Below are positions 50,079 to 59,171 of a stretch of 64,000 bases of DNA, piece by piece; positions within the stretch are counted from its first letter, which is position 1; each line of letters opens with the position of its first letter. The notes under the pieces were generated by a model, which made no database searches, was not told the DNA's origin, and saw only the letters and a program-made list of their open reading frames with translations. Location of the stretch: assembly GCF_000161455.1 (NCBI RefSeq), contig NZ_CM000745.1, forward strand, positions 3,557,998 to 3,621,997, read 5' to 3'. The stretch is from Bacillus pseudomycoides DSM 12442. GTDB lineage: Bacteria; Bacillota; Bacilli; Bacillales; Bacillaceae_G. The translations under genes and the position numbers were made by a program.

Positions 50079-50111
50079 TATAATGCTAACCGTTATGGTT
50101 GTCAGACAACC
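50079..50111 (+). promoter_or_regulatory. deoC -10 region and palindromic operator
   Basis: TATAAT at 50079-50084 followed by GGTTGTCAGACAACC (50097-50111), a perfect palindrome around A at or just after the expected start point. A DeoR/GntR-type repressor is the likely ligand; its identity is unknown. I see no good -35 element. Confidence 0.5.
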
Positions 50112-50139
50112 GTGTAGTGAAGAAAGGGGCATATGAAAA

Positions 50140-50805
50140 ATGAACTATGCAAAGTTAATTGACCACACATTATTAAAACCGGATACAAAAAAAGAAGCGA
50201 TTGTTACATTATGTGAGGAAGCAAAAAAACATGACTTCGCGTCTGTATGTGTAAACCCTACTTGGGTTGAAACTGCAGCAGAATTATTAAAAGATACAGA
50301 TGTAAAAGTTTGTACAGTAATCGGTTTCCCTCTTGGAGTAAATACACCAGAAACAAAAGCGTTTGAAACGCAAGATGCAATTGCAAAAGGTGCAACAGAA
50401 GTTGATATGGTAATTAATATTGGTGCATTAAAAGATAAAAATGATGAATTAGTAGAGCGCGACGTTCGTGCGGTTGTAGAAGCTGCAAAAGGAAAAGCGC
50501 TTGTAAAAATTATTATTGAAACATGCTTATTAACAGAAGAAGAAAAAGTTCGTGCTTGTGAATTATCTGTAAAAGCAGGTGTAGATTTTGTAAAAACATC
50601 GACTGGCTTCTCAACGGGCGGGGCAACAGTAGAAGATGTAGCACTAATGAGAAAAACAGTTGGGCCAGAAATCGGTGTGAAAGCTTCTGGTGGTGTTCGT
50701 AACGGAGAAGATATGGACGCGATGGTAGAAGCGGGAGCAACACGTATTGGTACAAGTGCTGGTGTTGCACTAGTAAGTGGGAAAACAGCAACAACGGATT
50801 ATTAA
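50140..50805 (+). CDS. deoC: Deoxyribose-phosphate aldolase
   Basis: A 221-residue class I aldolase that splits 2-deoxyribose-5-phosphate into acetaldehyde and glyceraldehyde-3-phosphate. The Schiff-base lysine is Lys152 in FVKTSTGFSTGG; Asp89 in EVDMVINIGAL and Lys near 181 in VKASGGVRNGED assist. It stands alone here, without the pdp and nupC genes that accompany it in B. subtilis, and interrupts the mtaB-rpsU order. GAAAGGGG precedes the ATG. Confidence 0.96.
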   Translation: MNYAKLIDHTLLKPDTKKEAIVTLCEEAKKHDFASVCVNPTWVETAAELLKDTDVKVCTVIGFPLGVNTPETKAFETQDAIAKGATEVDMVINIGALKDKNDELVERDVRAVVEAAKGKALVKIIIETCLLTEEEKVRACELSVKAGVDFVKTSTGFSTGGATVEDVALMRKTVGPEIGVKASGGVRNGEDMDAMVEAGATRIGTSAGVALVSGKTATTDY

Positions 50806-51124
50806 TTTAAAAGCGGAGCCGACTGTTTAGTCCTATCTGATAAGCTTGTTATCTTCTTGTATGGAAGGTAAAAGAAACGAATCCATCTAGCTATTATAGC
50901 TAGATGGATTGAATTGTTCAAAAAATAAAATATACATTAGCTGTAATGTATGATTTGAACAAATTTAGATAGAAGAAGGGCATCTACTCTTCTTTTATTC
51001 TGTCAAATAGTTGACCTGAAGTAACAAAATGTATTATAATCGTAAAAGACATGCTGAAGAAGTGTTTCTTTTTGCATGCTGAAGTTAGTATGTAAGTGTG
51101 ATGTTTCGGAGGGAGGGAAAGAGA
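50806..51124. repeat. Intergenic region with element remnant and nested hairpins
   Basis: No gene is seen. AAAAGCGGAGCCGACTG just after the deoC stop resembles the start of the element after holA (35902). Next, AATCCATCTAGCTA / TAGCTAGATGGATT (50880-50893, 50897-50910) forms a perfect 14-bp hairpin, and TTGTTCAAA ... TTTGAACAA (about 50914-50962), enclosing ATACATTA / TAATGTAT, forms another nested one. None has a clear T-run. The rpsU promoter and leader occupy the last ~110 bp. Confidence 0.6.
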
Positions 51125-51298
51125 ATGTCAAAAACAGTCGTTCGTAAAAACGAGTCTTTGGAGGATGCACTTCGCCGTTTTAAAAGATCGGTTTCTAAAA
51201 CTGGTACACTTGCTGAAGCAAGAAAGCGCGAGTTTTATGAAAAACCAAGTGTAAAACGTAAGAAGAAGTCTGAAGCGGCAAGAAAGCGTAAATTCTAA
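51125..51298 (+). CDS. rpsU: 30S ribosomal protein S21
   Basis: A 57-residue basic protein ([20 protein letters not shown] ... [12 protein letters not shown]) of the small subunit, near the anti-Shine-Dalgarno region. ATG 51125 follows GGAGGGAGGG; the frame opening at 51098 begins before this site. yqeY follows after 15 bp, as in B. subtilis. Confidence 0.97.
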
Positions 51299-51313
51299 GA
51301 GAGGGTGTAAGTT

Positions 51314-51757
51314 ATGAGTCTTCTCGGTCGTTTAAACGATGATATGAAACAAGCGATGAAGAATAAACAAAAAGAAAAATTAACCGTTATTCGTATGGTT
51401 AAGGCTGCTTTGCAAAATGAAGGAATTAAACTGCAACATACTCTTACTGAAGAAGAGGAATTAACAGTTTTAACTCGTGAAGTAAAACAGCATAAGGACT
51501 CCCTCCTTGAATTTAAAAAAGCGGGTCGTGATGACCTTGTTGATAAACTGCAAAATGAAATTCAGATTTTAAATACGTATTTACCTGAACAACTAACAGA
51601 AGAAGAGCTAGTGAATGTAGTTAAGCAAGTTATTTCTGAAGTTGGTGCTGCTTCTAAGGCAGATATGGGTAAAGTGATGAGTGCTGTTATGCCGAAAGTA
51701 AAAGGTAAAGCAGACGGATCACAAGTGAATAAGCTGGTTGCACAGCTATTAGCATAA
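51314..51757 (+). CDS. yqeY: YqeY, GatB/YqeY-domain protein
   Basis: A 147-residue helical protein built as the tail domain of the GatB amidotransferase subunit (MKQAMKNKQKEKLTVIRMVK ... VMPKVKGKADGSQVNKLVAQ). In GatB this domain contacts tRNA; the function of the free form is unproven. It is co-transcribed with rpsU and followed by a terminator. Confidence 0.93.
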   Translation: MSLLGRLNDDMKQAMKNKQKEKLTVIRMVKAALQNEGIKLQHTLTEEEELTVLTREVKQHKDSLLEFKKAGRDDLVDKLQNEIQILNTYLPEQLTEEELVNVVKQVISEVGAASKADMGKVMSAVMPKVKGKADGSQVNKLVAQLLA

Positions 51758-51791
51758 AAAAGCGTCTCATGAGAAATGAGACGTTTTTTTA
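51756..51791. terminator. Terminator of rpsU-yqeY
   Basis: AAAAAAGCGTCTCAT / ATGAGACGTTTTTTT, short GAGAA loop. Symmetrical 15-bp stem. Confidence 0.93.
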
Positions 51792-51811
51792 TGCTTTTTT
51801 CTTTTTGGACG

Positions 51812-51840
51812 TGATATTACAAGCTCTTTTTTCATACATA
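51812..51840 (+). promoter_or_regulatory. Sigma-E promoter of yqfC-yqfD
   Basis: TGATATT (51812-51818), 14-bp spacer, CATACATA (51833-51840) match the sigma-E consensus KMATATT-N14-CATACANT. This means mother-cell expression of the following operon during sporulation. Confidence 0.8.
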
Positions 51841-51864
51841 TGGGATGAGAGGGGGGTCTTGGAG

Positions 51865-52161
51865 ATGAAGAAATTAGTGCAAATGAAAAATTGGCTAACA
51901 AAGCAAATAGACCTACCAGTGGATGTACTAATGGATCTACCTCGTATTACCCTTGTCGGGCAAGTACATATTTATATAGAAAATCATCGAGGGTTATTAG
52001 TATTTACAGATAAAGAAGTGCGGTTGTTATTAAAACATGGTCAACTATTAATAAAAGGGCAATCGTTTGTTATTAAAACAATTCTTCCAGAAGAGCTTTT
52101 GCTTGAAGGGATTATTGAACAAGTAACGTTTTTAGAAAATGAGAAGAAAGATAAATTATAA
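51865..52161 (+). CDS. yqfC: Sporulation protein YqfC
   Basis: A 98-residue protein of the YabP/YqfC family (LPVDVLMDLPRITLVGQVHI then IENHRGLLVFTDKEVRLLLK). In B. subtilis yqfC belongs to the sigma-E regulon and is found only in spore formers; its molecular role is unclear. ATG 51865 is used (GGAG 3-4 nt before is close, with GGGGGG further up); TTG 51859 is an alternative. First gene of yqfC-yqfD behind a clear sigma-E promoter. Confidence 0.88.
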   Translation: MKKLVQMKNWLTKQIDLPVDVLMDLPRITLVGQVHIYIENHRGLLVFTDKEVRLLLKHGQLLIKGQSFVIKTILPEELLLEGIIEQVTFLENEKKDKL

Positions 52162-52294
52162 TGAAACTTCCATTAGTGAAGTTTTTCTTCTTATTTCGTT
52201 TCGTACGAGCTATTTGAATGTTAAAAGCTGAAGAAAGCACTACGAAAATAGTGGCGTAACATTTGTGCTTTTGAGAAAGGTAGTGGAACGGACG

Positions 52295-53494
52295 ATGAAA
52301 AATCAATGGTTCACACGATGGCTTGGGTATGTGAAGGTTCGAATTGAAGGTAGAGGAGCGGAGCGTTTTATTAATGAATGTGTGCGCAGAAATTTAGTCG
52401 TATGGGATGTAAAGAAGATTGCAGAAGATACATTAGTATTTTGTATGTTGCTTCGTGATGTGAAGCGACTGAGACCGATCTATCGAAAAAATGAATGTAA
52501 GCTATACTTTATTGGACGTTTCGGTTTTCCGTTTTGGAATAAGCGTTTGCTTAAGAATAGTGGTTTTTTAATCGGTTTTCTTATCTTTTTTTTCGGTATG
52601 ATTGCTTTATCAAATATGGTCTGGAAAATCGAGATTACAGGGGCAAAACCGGAAACGGAATATATTCTTATAAAAGAATTGGATAAAATGGGCATTAAAA
52701 AAGGAAGACTGCAATTTCAAATGCCGAATGTAGAAGATGTTCAGCGTCATTTGACAGATAATATTAATGCGATTACATGGGCTGGCCTAGAGATAAAGGG
52801 GACAACATATCATTTTAAAATTGTTGAAAAAAATGAGCCGGAGAAGGAGAAAGAGCAAAAACCACAAAATTTAGTTGCCAAAAAAGAGGCAATCATTACA
52901 AAAACATTTGTGGAAACTGGAAAACCAGTTGTAATGAAAAATGATTATGTGCAAAAGGGACAACTTCTTGTGTCAGGGATGTTTGGAAAAGAGGATAATC
53001 CAACGATTGTTTCTGCTAAAGGAATTGTATATGGAGAAACGTGGTATGAATCTGAAGTGACAGTTCCTTTAAAAACAACATTTCAAGTGTATACAGGAAA
53101 TTCATATAATGAGCATTATCTTCGTCTTGGAAGTGTTAAAATAAAAATATGGGGATTTCAGCATGATAAGTATAAGCGGTCTCGTACTGAAAATGTCAAA
53201 CATGATGTGAAACTGTTTGGTTTTATATTGCCTATTTCCTATGAAAGGGAAATTGTGCGTGAAGAGGAAGAAGCGAATCGTGAATATACAGAAAAACAAG
53301 CACTGCGAGTAGCGAAAGAAATGGCTGAAAAAGAACTAAAGAAAAAATTGGATGAACATGCTATGATTGTAAGTGATAAGATTTTGCACAACGAGGTTGA
53401 GGCGAATCATCTAAGAGTAACATTACATTATACAGTGATTGAAAATATTGCAGAGCCACAACCGATATCTGAATCCGATATTCAAGGAGACTGA
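52295..53494 (+). CDS. yqfD: Sporulation protein YqfD
   Basis: A 399-residue protein with one membrane helix at about residues 90-108 (SGFLIGFLIFFFGMIALSN). An N-terminal cytoplasmic part carries VKVRIEGRGAERFINECVRR, and a large external part has LVAKKEAIITKTFVETGKPV. It is orthologous to B. subtilis YqfD, which is required for efficient sporulation. ATG 52295 gives a length close to B. subtilis; the ribosome site (GGTAGTGG) is weak and GTG 52283 is possible. phoH follows 3 bp later. Confidence 0.9.
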   Translation: MKNQWFTRWLGYVKVRIEGRGAERFINECVRRNLVVWDVKKIAEDTLVFCMLLRDVKRLRPIYRKNECKLYFIGRFGFPFWNKRLLKNSGFLIGFLIFFFGMIALSNMVWKIEITGAKPETEYILIKELDKMGIKKGRLQFQMPNVEDVQRHLTDNINAITWAGLEIKGTTYHFKIVEKNEPEKEKEQKPQNLVAKKEAIITKTFVETGKPVVMKNDYVQKGQLLVSGMFGKEDNPTIVSAKGIVYGETWYESEVTVPLKTTFQVYTGNSYNEHYLRLGSVKIKIWGFQHDKYKRSRTENVKHDVKLFGFILPISYEREIVREEEEANREYTEKQALRVAKEMAEKELKKKLDEHAMIVSDKILHNEVEANHLRVTLHYTVIENIAEPQPISESDIQGD

Positions 53495-53497
53495 GTA

Positions 53498-54457
53498 ATG
53501 GCAGAACAATTAATAGAAATGAATCAACAAGTGGAAAATCCTAATGAAGCAATTGCTCTATTTGGAGTGAATGATGCACATTTAAAAGTAATTGAACGAG
53601 AACTTGCCGTATCTATCGTAACGCGAGGTGAATCTGTTCGTGTATCTGGAACAGATGAAACCGTGGCGCTTGTTGAAAAAATTTTACAGCAATTACTTGC
53701 TGTTATTCGTAAAGGTGTATCAATCTCGGAACGAGATGTTGCATATGCAATTCAGCTTGGCCGTCAAGGGAAAATAACTCATTTTGAAGAGCTATATGAA
53801 GAGGAGATCTTTAAAACAGCAAAAGGTAAATCCATCCGTGTGAAAACAATGGGTCAAAGACAGTACATTCATGCGATGAAGAAGAATGATATTGTATTTG
53901 GAATAGGGCCTGCTGGTACAGGGAAGACATATTTAGCTGTGGTAATGGCTGTACGAGCATTAAAGCAAGGGTATGTAAAAAAGATTATTTTAACAAGACC
54001 AGCTGTAGAAGCAGGGGAAAGCTTAGGTTTTTTACCAGGTGATTTAAAAGAAAAGGTAGACCCTTATTTACGTCCTTTATACGATGCGCTTCATGATATT
54101 CTTGGGCAAGAATATACACAGCGTATGCTAGAGAGAGGAACGATTGAAATTGCACCTCTTGCATATATGAGGGGACGTACGCTGGATGATTCTTTCGTTA
54201 TTTTAGATGAAGCTCAAAATACAACTGGTGCTCAAATTAAAATGTTTTTAACTCGCCTAGGTTTTAGTTCGAAAATGGTTGTTACTGGCGATCCGTCGCA
54301 GGTTGATTTACCGAAGGGGGTAAAGTCGGGGCTTTCAATTGCTGCGAATGTTCTATCAGGTGTATCAGGGATTTCATTTGTTAAATTAGAGCAATCGGAC
54401 GTTGTAAGACATCCCCTTGTGCAGCGGATTATCGAGGCATATGATAAAATGGAATGA
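53498..54457 (+). CDS. phoH: PhoH-family ATPase
   Basis: A 319-residue cytoplasmic P-loop ATPase. An N-terminal KH-like part (VIERELAVSIVTRGESVRVS) precedes the Walker A motif GIGPAGTGKTYLAV (about residues 135-148) and Walker B VILDEAQNTT. The family is linked to RNA metabolism and often sits next to ybeY, as here (with pgpH between). It starts 3 bp after yqfD. Confidence 0.95.
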   Translation: MAEQLIEMNQQVENPNEAIALFGVNDAHLKVIERELAVSIVTRGESVRVSGTDETVALVEKILQQLLAVIRKGVSISERDVAYAIQLGRQGKITHFEELYEEEIFKTAKGKSIRVKTMGQRQYIHAMKKNDIVFGIGPAGTGKTYLAVVMAVRALKQGYVKKIILTRPAVEAGESLGFLPGDLKEKVDPYLRPLYDALHDILGQEYTQRMLERGTIEIAPLAYMRGRTLDDSFVILDEAQNTTGAQIKMFLTRLGFSSKMVVTGDPSQVDLPKGVKSGLSIAANVLSGVSGISFVKLEQSDVVRHPLVQRIIEAYDKME

Positions 54458-54484
54458 TCCTATTTGTAAGGATCATTTCTTTTT
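54453..54484 (+). terminator. Terminator after phoH
   Basis: AATGATCCT / AGGATCATT with a 7-nt loop; TCTTTTTG follows. The stem includes the phoH stop codon. Confidence 0.85.
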
Positions 54485-54602
54485 GTATGGTAGAGATAGA
54501 TGAAAGGGTTGGCGAATAGCCTATTTTTTACTATCATTAAAGGGTGGACAAGTAGATTCATTTACTTGTGAATGTGCAGTGCAATGTAGAAGCCTGCTTA
54601 TA

Positions 54603-54663
54603 AAAAGCCCGATTGGTGGGGGTTAATCATTGGTGGGGATAAAAAACTCCCGTTGATTAAAGA
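54603..54663 (-). repeat. Truncated inverted copy D of the dispersed repeat
   Basis: Read on the minus strand: CTTTAATCAACGGGAG, then CCCCACCAATGATTAA and CCCCCACCAATCGGGCTTTT, corresponding to the first half of copies A and B. It ends 37 bp before the pgpH start codon, so this remnant now forms part of the pgpH leader. Confidence 0.65.
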
Positions 54664-54700
54664 TTCACTTTATGTCTGGAGAGGAGAAGGTATTGAAATC

Positions 54701-56845
54701 ATGTCAAGATCTCAAGAAATTTCTAGGTGGTTTCGTAACATACAACATTCGAAAAAATTAAGTTGGATTTCTTATATTTTATTAGGAGCGGTACTGTTTT
54801 TTGCACTCATGAACAATGTGAAACCAGAGCAACTAGATGTTAAAATGCTATCTATTTCGAAACAAACAATCCACTCTCCTATCAAAATCGAAGATAAAGT
54901 AACGACGGATAGAAAGAAGAGAGAAGCTGCTCAAAAGGTAGAGGACCAATATACATATCGAAGTGAATACAAGCAAAATAAAGTAGATATTGTAAACTCT
55001 GTCTTTTTAGCGATAGAAGAAGTGGAAGCTGACACGAAGGCTGCTGGTCCTGATGAACAGAAAAGGATTTCTGCTGCAGAACGATTGGAGAAATTAAAGA
55101 AGAAATTGCCTACAGATTTAACAAAAAGTTTATCTGATTCTGTGTTGTTACAGTTTGTAAATGCTGAACCAGGTCAATTGTCATTAGCAAGAGATGCTAT
55201 GGTAACAGCGATTAATAATATTATGAGTACTCACATTAAAATGAATGAAGAAAATGATGCGAGAGAACGATTTGTCAATGAAATACGCAATGTTAATGTG
55301 AATAGCGATTTAAAAGACGCACTTAACGTACTTGGAAAATATGCAATTGAAGCAAATTATTTCTATGATTCAACTGCTACAAAAGACCGGAAAAAAGTAG
55401 CGGAAGATGCAGTTGCGCCAGTTTATATTCTTCAAGGGCAAATTCTTGTGAAGGAAGGCGACACGATTACAAGAGAAGTATATGATCAATTGAAATTAGT
55501 TGGGCTTCTTGAACAAGGAAATACATTTCAGCCATTTGTAGGATTAGCAATCATTATTGGTGTACTCCTATTCTTTATGCATAAGCAATTTGAATCGTTT
55601 TTAAAATTGAAAAGAGAAGAAAAACCATATATTTTAGCTTATACAACAATTGTAGCGATTACAGTCGTTTTGATGAAAATCATTAGTTTGTTTCAAAAGT
55701 TGGAATATGCCGGTATCGCATATGTTGTTCCGGTCGCGATGGGAACAATACTAGTAAAATTAATGATTGGTGATCGTTTTGTTTTTATAACAAGTATGAT
55801 CTTCTCTGTATGTGGGAGTATTATGTTTAATGAAGGTGTAACGAGTACACTGAATTATAGTGTAGGTATTTATGTTTTATTAAGCTCGTTATCGGTTAGT
55901 ATCTTTTTGAGAGAGAAAAATCGCCGTTCGATGATCTTACAAGCGGGCATCCTTGTTTCTGTTCTAAATGTAGTTGTATTAGCTGCGCTATTACTTTTGC
56001 GTAATGGAAACTTCTCGCCGCTTGAAATTGGTTCACAATTATTAATGGCTGCTGCTTCTGGTATCATCTCATCCATTTTAGCTATGGGGATTTTACCGTA
56101 TTTAGAAAGTGGTCTTGGAATTGTATCAAGTATGAAGCTTATGGAGCTTTCAAGCCCGAATCATCCGCTCCTTCGTAAAATTTTACTAGAAGCACCGGGA
56201 ACATATCATCATAGCGTTATGGTTGCTAACCTTTCTGAGGCAGCTTGTGAGGCTGTTGGAGCAAATGGAGTTTTAGCACGTGTTGGTGCGTATTATCACG
56301 ATATTGGGAAAACAGTGCAGCCTCATTTCTTTATAGAAAACCAAATGGGGATTGAAAACCCGCATGATAAATTAGATCCTGAAATGAGCAGAGATATTAT
56401 TATTGCTCATGTGACAAATGGAGTAAAAATGTTAGAAGAACACCATATTCCGCAAGAAATTATTGATATTGCAGGACAGCATCATGGAACGACATTACTT
56501 AAATATTTTTACTATAAAGCGATTAAAGAAGATAAAGAGAGATATACAGAAAAAATGTTCCGTTATCCAGGATCAAAAGCGACGTCAAAAGAGTCTGCAA
56601 TTGTTGGGATTGCGGATAGCGTCGAAGCAGCAGTGCGTTCTATGAACCATCCGACACCAGAACAAATTAATAATTTAGTACAAAGTATTATAAAAGATCG
56701 TTTGCAGGATGGACAATTTAGTGAATGTAATTTGACATTTAAAGAATTACAAATTGTTGGGAAAACTTTATGTGAAACGTTAAATGGTATTTTTCATTCT
56801 CGTATTAAATATCCGGAACCGCCGGAAGAAAAGGGGACAGAATGA
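54701..56845 (+). CDS. pgpH: PgpH, 7TM-HD cyclic-di-AMP phosphodiesterase
   Basis: A 714-residue membrane phosphodiesterase that degrades c-di-AMP (B. subtilis YqfF). Layout: first membrane helix (about 23-40), a large extracellular 7TMR-HDED domain (45-290), seven membrane helices (290-480), and a cytoplasmic HD domain with HHSVMVANLSEAACEAVGAN, YYHDIGKT and GQHHGTTLLKYFY. ATG 54701 follows GGAGAGGAGAAGG; the frame opens at 54653 but without a site. Overlaps ybeY by 4 bp. Confidence 0.95.
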   Translation: MSRSQEISRWFRNIQHSKKLSWISYILLGAVLFFALMNNVKPEQLDVKMLSISKQTIHSPIKIEDKVTTDRKKREAAQKVEDQYTYRSEYKQNKVDIVNSVFLAIEEVEADTKAAGPDEQKRISAAERLEKLKKKLPTDLTKSLSDSVLLQFVNAEPGQLSLARDAMVTAINNIMSTHIKMNEENDARERFVNEIRNVNVNSDLKDALNVLGKYAIEANYFYDSTATKDRKKVAEDAVAPVYILQGQILVKEGDTITREVYDQLKLVGLLEQGNTFQPFVGLAIIIGVLLFFMHKQFESFLKLKREEKPYILAYTTIVAITVVLMKIISLFQKLEYAGIAYVVPVAMGTILVKLMIGDRFVFITSMIFSVCGSIMFNEGVTSTLNYSVGIYVLLSSLSVSIFLREKNRRSMILQAGILVSVLNVVVLAALLLLRNGNFSPLEIGSQLLMAAASGIISSILAMGILPYLESGLGIVSSMKLMELSSPNHPLLRKILLEAPGTYHHSVMVANLSEAACEAVGANGVLARVGAYYHDIGKTVQPHFFIENQMGIENPHDKLDPEMSRDIIIAHVTNGVKMLEEHHIPQEIIDIAGQHHGTTLLKYFYYKAIKEDKERYTEKMFRYPGSKATSKESAIVGIADSVEAAVRSMNHPTPEQINNLVQSIIKDRLQDGQFSECNLTFKELQIVGKTLCETLNGIFHSRIKYPEPPEEKGTE

Positions 56846-57312
56846 GTTTATTAATAGATTTTTTTGATGAAACAGAAGAAGTGAAAGAAGAATATGTGAA
56901 TATGATTTGCGATTTGCTAGAGCAAGCTGCACGAATGGAGAACGTAGAAGATGGAACAGAGCTTTCTGTTACATTTGTTGATAATGAACGTATTCAAGAA
57001 ATTAATCGTGATTATCGCGACAAAGATCAACCGACAGACGTTATTTCTTTTGCAATGGAGGATATGGGAGAAGGAGAGATGGAGATCGTTGGCGCGGAAA
57101 TGCCGCGTATGCTAGGAGATCTTATTATTTCTATTCCAAGAGCGAAAGAACAGGCTGAAGAATATGGGCATTCCTTTGATCGTGAATTAGGATTTTTAGC
57201 GTTGCATGGATTCTTGCATTTACTTGGTTATGATCATATGACAGATGAAGACGAACAAGAAATGTTTGGAAAGCAAAAAGAAATTTTAGAGGCGTTCGGA
57301 TTAGGTAGATGA
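56842..57312 (+). CDS. ybeY: Endoribonuclease YbeY
   Basis: A 156-residue zinc-dependent RNase in 16S rRNA 3'-end maturation and ribosome quality control. The metal motif H-GxLH-xGxDH is seen in LALHGFLHLLGYDHMTDEDE near residues 123-142; PTDVISFAMED is the second conserved block. Its start overlaps the pgpH stop by 4 bp and its end overlaps dgkA by 4 bp. Confidence 0.96.
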   Translation: MSLLIDFFDETEEVKEEYVNMICDLLEQAARMENVEDGTELSVTFVDNERIQEINRDYRDKDQPTDVISFAMEDMGEGEMEIVGAEMPRMLGDLIISIPRAKEQAEEYGHSFDRELGFLALHGFLHLLGYDHMTDEDEQEMFGKQKEILEAFGLGR

Positions 57313-57662
57313 AAAAGGGAAAACTTATAAATAGTTTTGGATATGCTATAGCTGGTATATACTTTTGTCTTCGTCACGAACGAAATATGAAAATTCATTT
57401 TTTGGCCGCAGTTATTGTTATATGCTGCGGCTTTTATTTCCGTGTAACGAGAACGGAATGGCTCATATTACTCATTACAATTGGAATTGTCATGGGTTTG
57501 GAAATGGTCAATACGGCAATTGAAAAAACAGTTGATTTAGTCACAGCGGATTTTAAACCATTTGCGAAAATTGCAAAGGATGTTGCTGCTGGTGCAGTGC
57601 TATTATTTACTGTTATAGCTGTTATAATTGGTGCTATTATCTTTTTACCTTATATGGTATAG
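57309..57662 (+). CDS. dgkA: Undecaprenol kinase (DgkA family)
   Basis: A 117-residue membrane kinase with three helices; in Gram-positives this family phosphorylates undecaprenol rather than diacylglycerol. Conserved residues are in CLRHERNMKIHFLAA and GLEMVNTAIEKTVDLV, where Glu and Asn form the active site. Overlaps ybeY by 4 bp. Confidence 0.94.
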   Translation: MKKGKLINSFGYAIAGIYFCLRHERNMKIHFLAAVIVICCGFYFRVTRTEWLILLITIGIVMGLEMVNTAIEKTVDLVTADFKPFAKIAKDVAAGAVLLFTVIAVIIGAIIFLPYMV

Positions 57663-57765
57663 TTGCATTCCAAAGCTTTTGTTATGCTTTGGTAGCGTTA
57701 AGAACGCCGTTAATGAAAGTTTCATTTTATCTTTTCACAATTGTGAATGGAAAGGATGCGAGAGC

Positions 57766-58164
57766 ATGAACAGCAAAGAATTAATTCAAGAAGCAATCGA
57801 AGCGCGTAAACAAGCGTATGTACCATATTCTAAGTTTCAAGTAGGTGCAGCATTATTAACGGAAGATGGAAAAGTATACCGAGGATGTAATGTTGAAAAT
57901 GCATCATATGGATTATGTAATTGTGCAGAAAGAACAGCTTTATTCAAAGCAGTTTCTGAAGGAGATAAAGAATTTGTAGCCATTGCGGTAGTAGCGGATA
58001 CGAAGCGTCCAGTACCTCCTTGTGGAGCGTGCCGTCAAGTTATGATAGAATTATGTAAACAGGATACGAAAGTATACTTATCAAATTTACATGGTGACGT
58101 TCAGGAGACAACAGTTGGAGAATTGTTACCAGGAGCATTTTTAGCGGAGGATTTACATGAATAG
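57766..58164 (+). CDS. cdd: Cytidine deaminase
   Basis: A 132-residue zinc enzyme converting cytidine and deoxycytidine to uridine forms. Zinc ligands and catalytic Glu: CNVENASYGLCNCAERTAL (Cys and Glu) and PPCGACRQV. ATG 57766 is chosen by homology to family length; the frame extends back to 57628 over dgkA. The ribosome site is GAAAGGATG. It overlaps era by 8 bp. Confidence 0.96.
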   Translation: MNSKELIQEAIEARKQAYVPYSKFQVGAALLTEDGKVYRGCNVENASYGLCNCAERTALFKAVSEGDKEFVAIAVVADTKRPVPPCGACRQVMIELCKQDTKVYLSNLHGDVQETTVGELLPGAFLAEDLHE

Positions 58165-59062
58165 AAAAGGTTATAAATCAGGTTTTGTCTCTATAATTGG
58201 AAGACCGAATGTTGGAAAGTCTACATTTTTAAATCGAATTATCGGTCAAAAAATTGCAATTATGAGCGATAAACCACAAACAACTCGTAATAAAATTCAA
58301 GGTGTATACACAGAAAATGACTCACAAGTTATCTTTATTGATACGCCAGGAATACATAAGCCGAAGCATAAATTAGGCGATTTTATGGTGAAGATGGCAC
58401 AAACGACATTAAAAGAAGTTGACATTGTATTATTTATGGTCAATGCTGCTGAAGGTTTTGGTCGTGGTGAAGAGTTTATTATCGAAAAATTACAAGAAAC
58501 AAAGCAACCGGTATTTCTAGTAATCAATAAAATTGACCAAGTTCATCCGGAACAATTGCTGGAATTAATTGATCAATATCGTAAGTTACATGAATTTGCA
58601 GAAATTGTTCCGATTTCTGCATTGGATGGTAATAATGTTGAGGCGTTAATCGGTGCGATTAAAAAATATTTACCTGAAGGACCACAATACTATCCAGACA
58701 ACCAAGTAACGGATCATCCAGAGCGATTTATTATTGCTGAGCTTATTCGTGAAAAGGTACTTCATTTAACACGTGAGGAAGTACCACATTCGGTAGCGGT
58801 TGTGATTGATGCGATTCAAAAGCGTGAAGGTGGAGCGGTCTATGTGAATGCGACAATTATTGTAGAGCGTCCATCGCAAAAAGGAATTATTATCGGAAAA
58901 CAAGGGAAGATGCTGAAAGAAGTTGGAAAACGAGCTCGCTTTGATATTGAAGCACTTCTTGGTTCAAAAGTATTCTTAGAAGTGTGGGTAAAAGTACAAA
59001 AAGATTGGCGTAATAAAATGTCACAACTTCGCGATCTTGGCTTCCGTGAAGATGAGTATTAA
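58157..59062 (+). CDS. era: GTPase Era
   Basis: A 301-residue GTPase that binds the 3' end of 16S rRNA during 30S assembly. G1 is GRPNVGKSTF, G3 DTPGIHKPKH, G4 NKID and G5 SAL; the KH domain occupies the C-terminal third (VERPSQKGIIIGKQGKMLKE). Overlaps the end of cdd by 8 bp, and GGAGG lies within cdd. Confidence 0.97.
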   Translation: MNRKGYKSGFVSIIGRPNVGKSTFLNRIIGQKIAIMSDKPQTTRNKIQGVYTENDSQVIFIDTPGIHKPKHKLGDFMVKMAQTTLKEVDIVLFMVNAAEGFGRGEEFIIEKLQETKQPVFLVINKIDQVHPEQLLELIDQYRKLHEFAEIVPISALDGNNVEALIGAIKKYLPEGPQYYPDNQVTDHPERFIIAELIREKVLHLTREEVPHSVAVVIDAIQKREGGAVYVNATIIVERPSQKGIIIGKQGKMLKEVGKRARFDIEALLGSKVFLEVWVKVQKDWRNKMSQLRDLGFREDEY

Positions 59063-59171
59063 TAGAAATTAGGAAAATTTTTCTCACATGAAAATGGACA
59101 AAATGGGTCATTTTAATAACAACAAAAGAAATTGGTTTATATGCTACGCTTACTGAGAAAGGTGGATTCTT

